Positions 62,126 to 64,000 of a stretch of DNA of 64,000 nucleotides are shown here, piece after piece. The stretch is from Chloranthus sessilifolius (Eukaryota; Streptophyta; Magnoliopsida; Chloranthales; Chloranthaceae). Below the pieces are notes generated by a model. It saw only the letters and a program-made list of their open reading frames with translations. It was not told the origin of the DNA and made no database searches. The translations under genes were made by a program, and so were the position numbers. The DNA lies in assembly GCA_021018995.1 (NCBI GenBank), contig CM037584.1, positions 173,990,317 to 174,054,316 on the forward strand. The letters run 5' to 3'. The stretch's first letter is position 1, and each line of letters opens with the position of its first letter.

Positions 62126-64000
62126 TTATAACTAGTTTTTTATTTGTAAACATTGTCACTAATCTATCCCAACTCTACTCTAAAAAAAATTATAAAAAAA
62201 ACAATAAGAATAACGAAAAAAGATAAAGATGTCTACGAGAAGGAAAGAGAAAAAAGAGAAAAATCATAATTAAATTGCTAACGATGATGGCTGGCTTTGA
62301 TATTGGGGATAGAGATGAAGAATGTAGTTTTTTTTTTATACATTTTTTTTTAAATTATGGCTTTCAAAGTGTAATGTCAAGAAACAAGTATGGAGTTTTT
62401 TTTTTTTTTGTAGAAGTTCCGAGTTGAAAAATGGGTCATATAAATATATAATATATGTATAGGATACACACTCAATGTTAAGTGTTGAAAAGTGTTAATA
62501 TTCGACCCATTAAACCTATAGATTATCGTCCGATGAAGGTCATTTGATGATCCTTTTGTATAGTTTAGTATTTCACAGGTCTTGAGAGAGGTTTGATGAT
62601 AAAGTAACTAAAAGGTGGATGTTACCCATGATCAAGAGCTCAGAAAAATGTGACATCAGAGTGATCAAGGGCCATCCAGAACTTATCCCGACTTAAATCC
62701 CATTCATGAGAAGGCTATTTCAGCAAAGTTGTAAAACTTTTTGCTATTTTTCCAATGCCACAAGAATTGCGCTATTCTGAATTCAAAATAAAAAATTATG
62801 ACCAAAATACCGAGGCTGTCTTTTAAGCTCTTCCGGACGATCTAAAAACGCTGATGGGCCGAAATTGGGATTGTTTAAGTCGAATTTTAGTCCTTTTGTT
62901 ACCCTAATCTATCCGAGCTTATATATAGTCTCTTAGGATTTTTGTAAAAGAGAGTTCTACTTTTTGGCTTTAGAGTAGTTTCTTTTTCTTTTCTTTTGGA
63001 AGCACTTAGAAGTTGTTATAGGGTAGATTAAAGCTTAGAGATTATTCTTCAGACTTCAACTTTAGGTATTTATTAATGATTTTTATTTATACTTCAGTAT
63101 TTTGTTTGCTCTTTATCATGATCGGGTAAATTTCCCGTGTGTTGGGATCTAAGGATCTCCATCTTTAGATGTAGTTATATATTATATAAATATAAAGATC
63201 TAGGTTGGACATCTTTCAGATCGTTATTGAATATCGTTCTTGTCTTTTTCTGATCCAGATTATGAACTCAAAATATGAGATGTAGTCATGCTTCTTTCAT
63301 ATTTTAGATCCGTAATCTGAGATCTCTGCCTGAATCTTATTGGTTTAAATCAAACTTGGATATCCGTTGTGATCCGATTCTTTTTAGATACACCGAATGA
63401 TCAAAAGTTGATTCCTTTAGGCCTGGAAGAATGTAATTGTGTTATATTTTATGGTCTTCATCTCTAGATTCACCGTAATGATTGATTGGTTTCATATAAT
63501 TATGTAGATTATTTTGTCCAACCAAGATCTATACATTTATATAATACTATAATTACATTATTTTAGATGAAGGGAATTAGTATCCTGATACATTTTATCA
63601 TCATCGAATCGTTTAATTCATCTATATTTGTTTAGTTAATTGAAATTCTCTACATTGATTTGTGGCTAGATTTAGTTTAATTCCAATTGGACATCTCTTT
63701 TTGGTTGTTTGTATTCTCTTTAATTGTTTCAACGGCGTCCCTGAGGGTACGACCTCGTTTTCACCGAAACTATATTGCATATTGATTCGTGCGCTTGCGA
63801 GCATCATTATGAATTTAACAACACACACCACCCTTATACTTGTGCAGTTGTAAGGTTTCTTTTTATATAGTGGAACATTGAAAAGTTTATGATTTTATGT
63901 ACAAGATTTTTATCTCCACCTTATACATCAATCCAATGAGATGTTTTGTTCCATTATAAGAAAAAGTGACAATGCAAATATGAGTAATTCATATCTCGTA

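Larger units (their letters stand above)
46146..64000 (+). other. Presumed RAD50 intron or post-gene DNA, at least 17.9 kb
   Basis: No RAD50 exon was recognised. Plain stretches with nothing I can support: 46150-46960, 54430-55290, 55380-55930, 57080-58320, 59890-60620 and 62130-63990. A LTR-like piece with ctatccgagcttatatatag near 62920 and gggtacgacctcg near 63744 may be a decayed LTR. A telomere-like ccctaaaccctaaa lies near 55480-55495. Confidence 0.6.

Noticed and set aside
1..64000. CRISPR arrays, bacterial operons, tRNA or rRNA genes
   Set aside because: None seen; intron and transposon content shows a plant nuclear sequence. tRNA-like pieces are SINE parts.

Overview
This is nuclear DNA from a flowering plant. 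The one host gene I can support is RAD50, the SMC-like ATPase of the MRE11-RAD50-NBS1 DNA double-strand-break repair complex. Its protein matches plant RAD50 through exon after exon, and the introns hold plant-type LINEs, Copia and Ty3-gypsy remnants, solo LTRs, SINE-like inserts and many small inverted-repeat (hAT/Tourist-like) elements. The very large introns suggest a large genome; a magnoliid or other woody lineage would fit, but the window does not prove a clade.

RAD50 lies on the + strand. I resolve 17 internal coding exons between 2019 and 46145. They join in one frame with no stop into 959 codons: Q-loop, the N-terminal coiled coil, the CPCC zinc hook, and most of the returning coiled coil. 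The start codon and Walker A exons lie left of the window. The exons for the ABC signature, Walker B and stop codon are not found in the 17.9 kb after 46145, so the last intron is at least that long or the gene is broken there. Fifteen introns have GT-AG ends; one (33289-33404) is best read as GC-AG.

Region by region. 1-2018: upstream intron with RTE and RNase H LINE remnants. 2195-6534: intron with a Copia RNase H remnant. 6650-26002: a 19 kb intron holding a cgatacgtatcg-rich MITE (7096-7385), a short complete non-coding LTR retrotransposon (8454-10001), SINE-like inserts, and a roughly 3 kb solo LTR (14657-24909) split by a roughly 7 kb L1-type LINE (about 17170-24265, minus). 26003-33497: a cluster of nine... 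in fact seven closely placed exons plus a gypsy gag fragment, MITEs and a solo LTR in the larger introns. 33498-46145: the remaining exons, separated by introns carrying a second solo LTR, RTE fragments, two unrelated Copia pieces and a decayed LINE. 46146-64000: no exon recognised; it holds a hAT transposase fragment, a second L1-type LINE (about 48160-54425, plus) with a hAT-like insert, a third solo LTR, a roughly 1 kb foldback element and AT-rich DNA.

The mobile elements are nearly all dead copies, yet every RAD50 exon present is open and spliceable, which suggests the gene is under selection despite heavy intron invasion. The most interesting unlisted signals are a frameshifted RanBP2-type zinc finger at the head of the first LINE's ORF1, a MITE group built from cgatacgtatcg palindromes with 8-bp target duplications, and three solo LTRs of one family that differ in the palindromic motif they carry.
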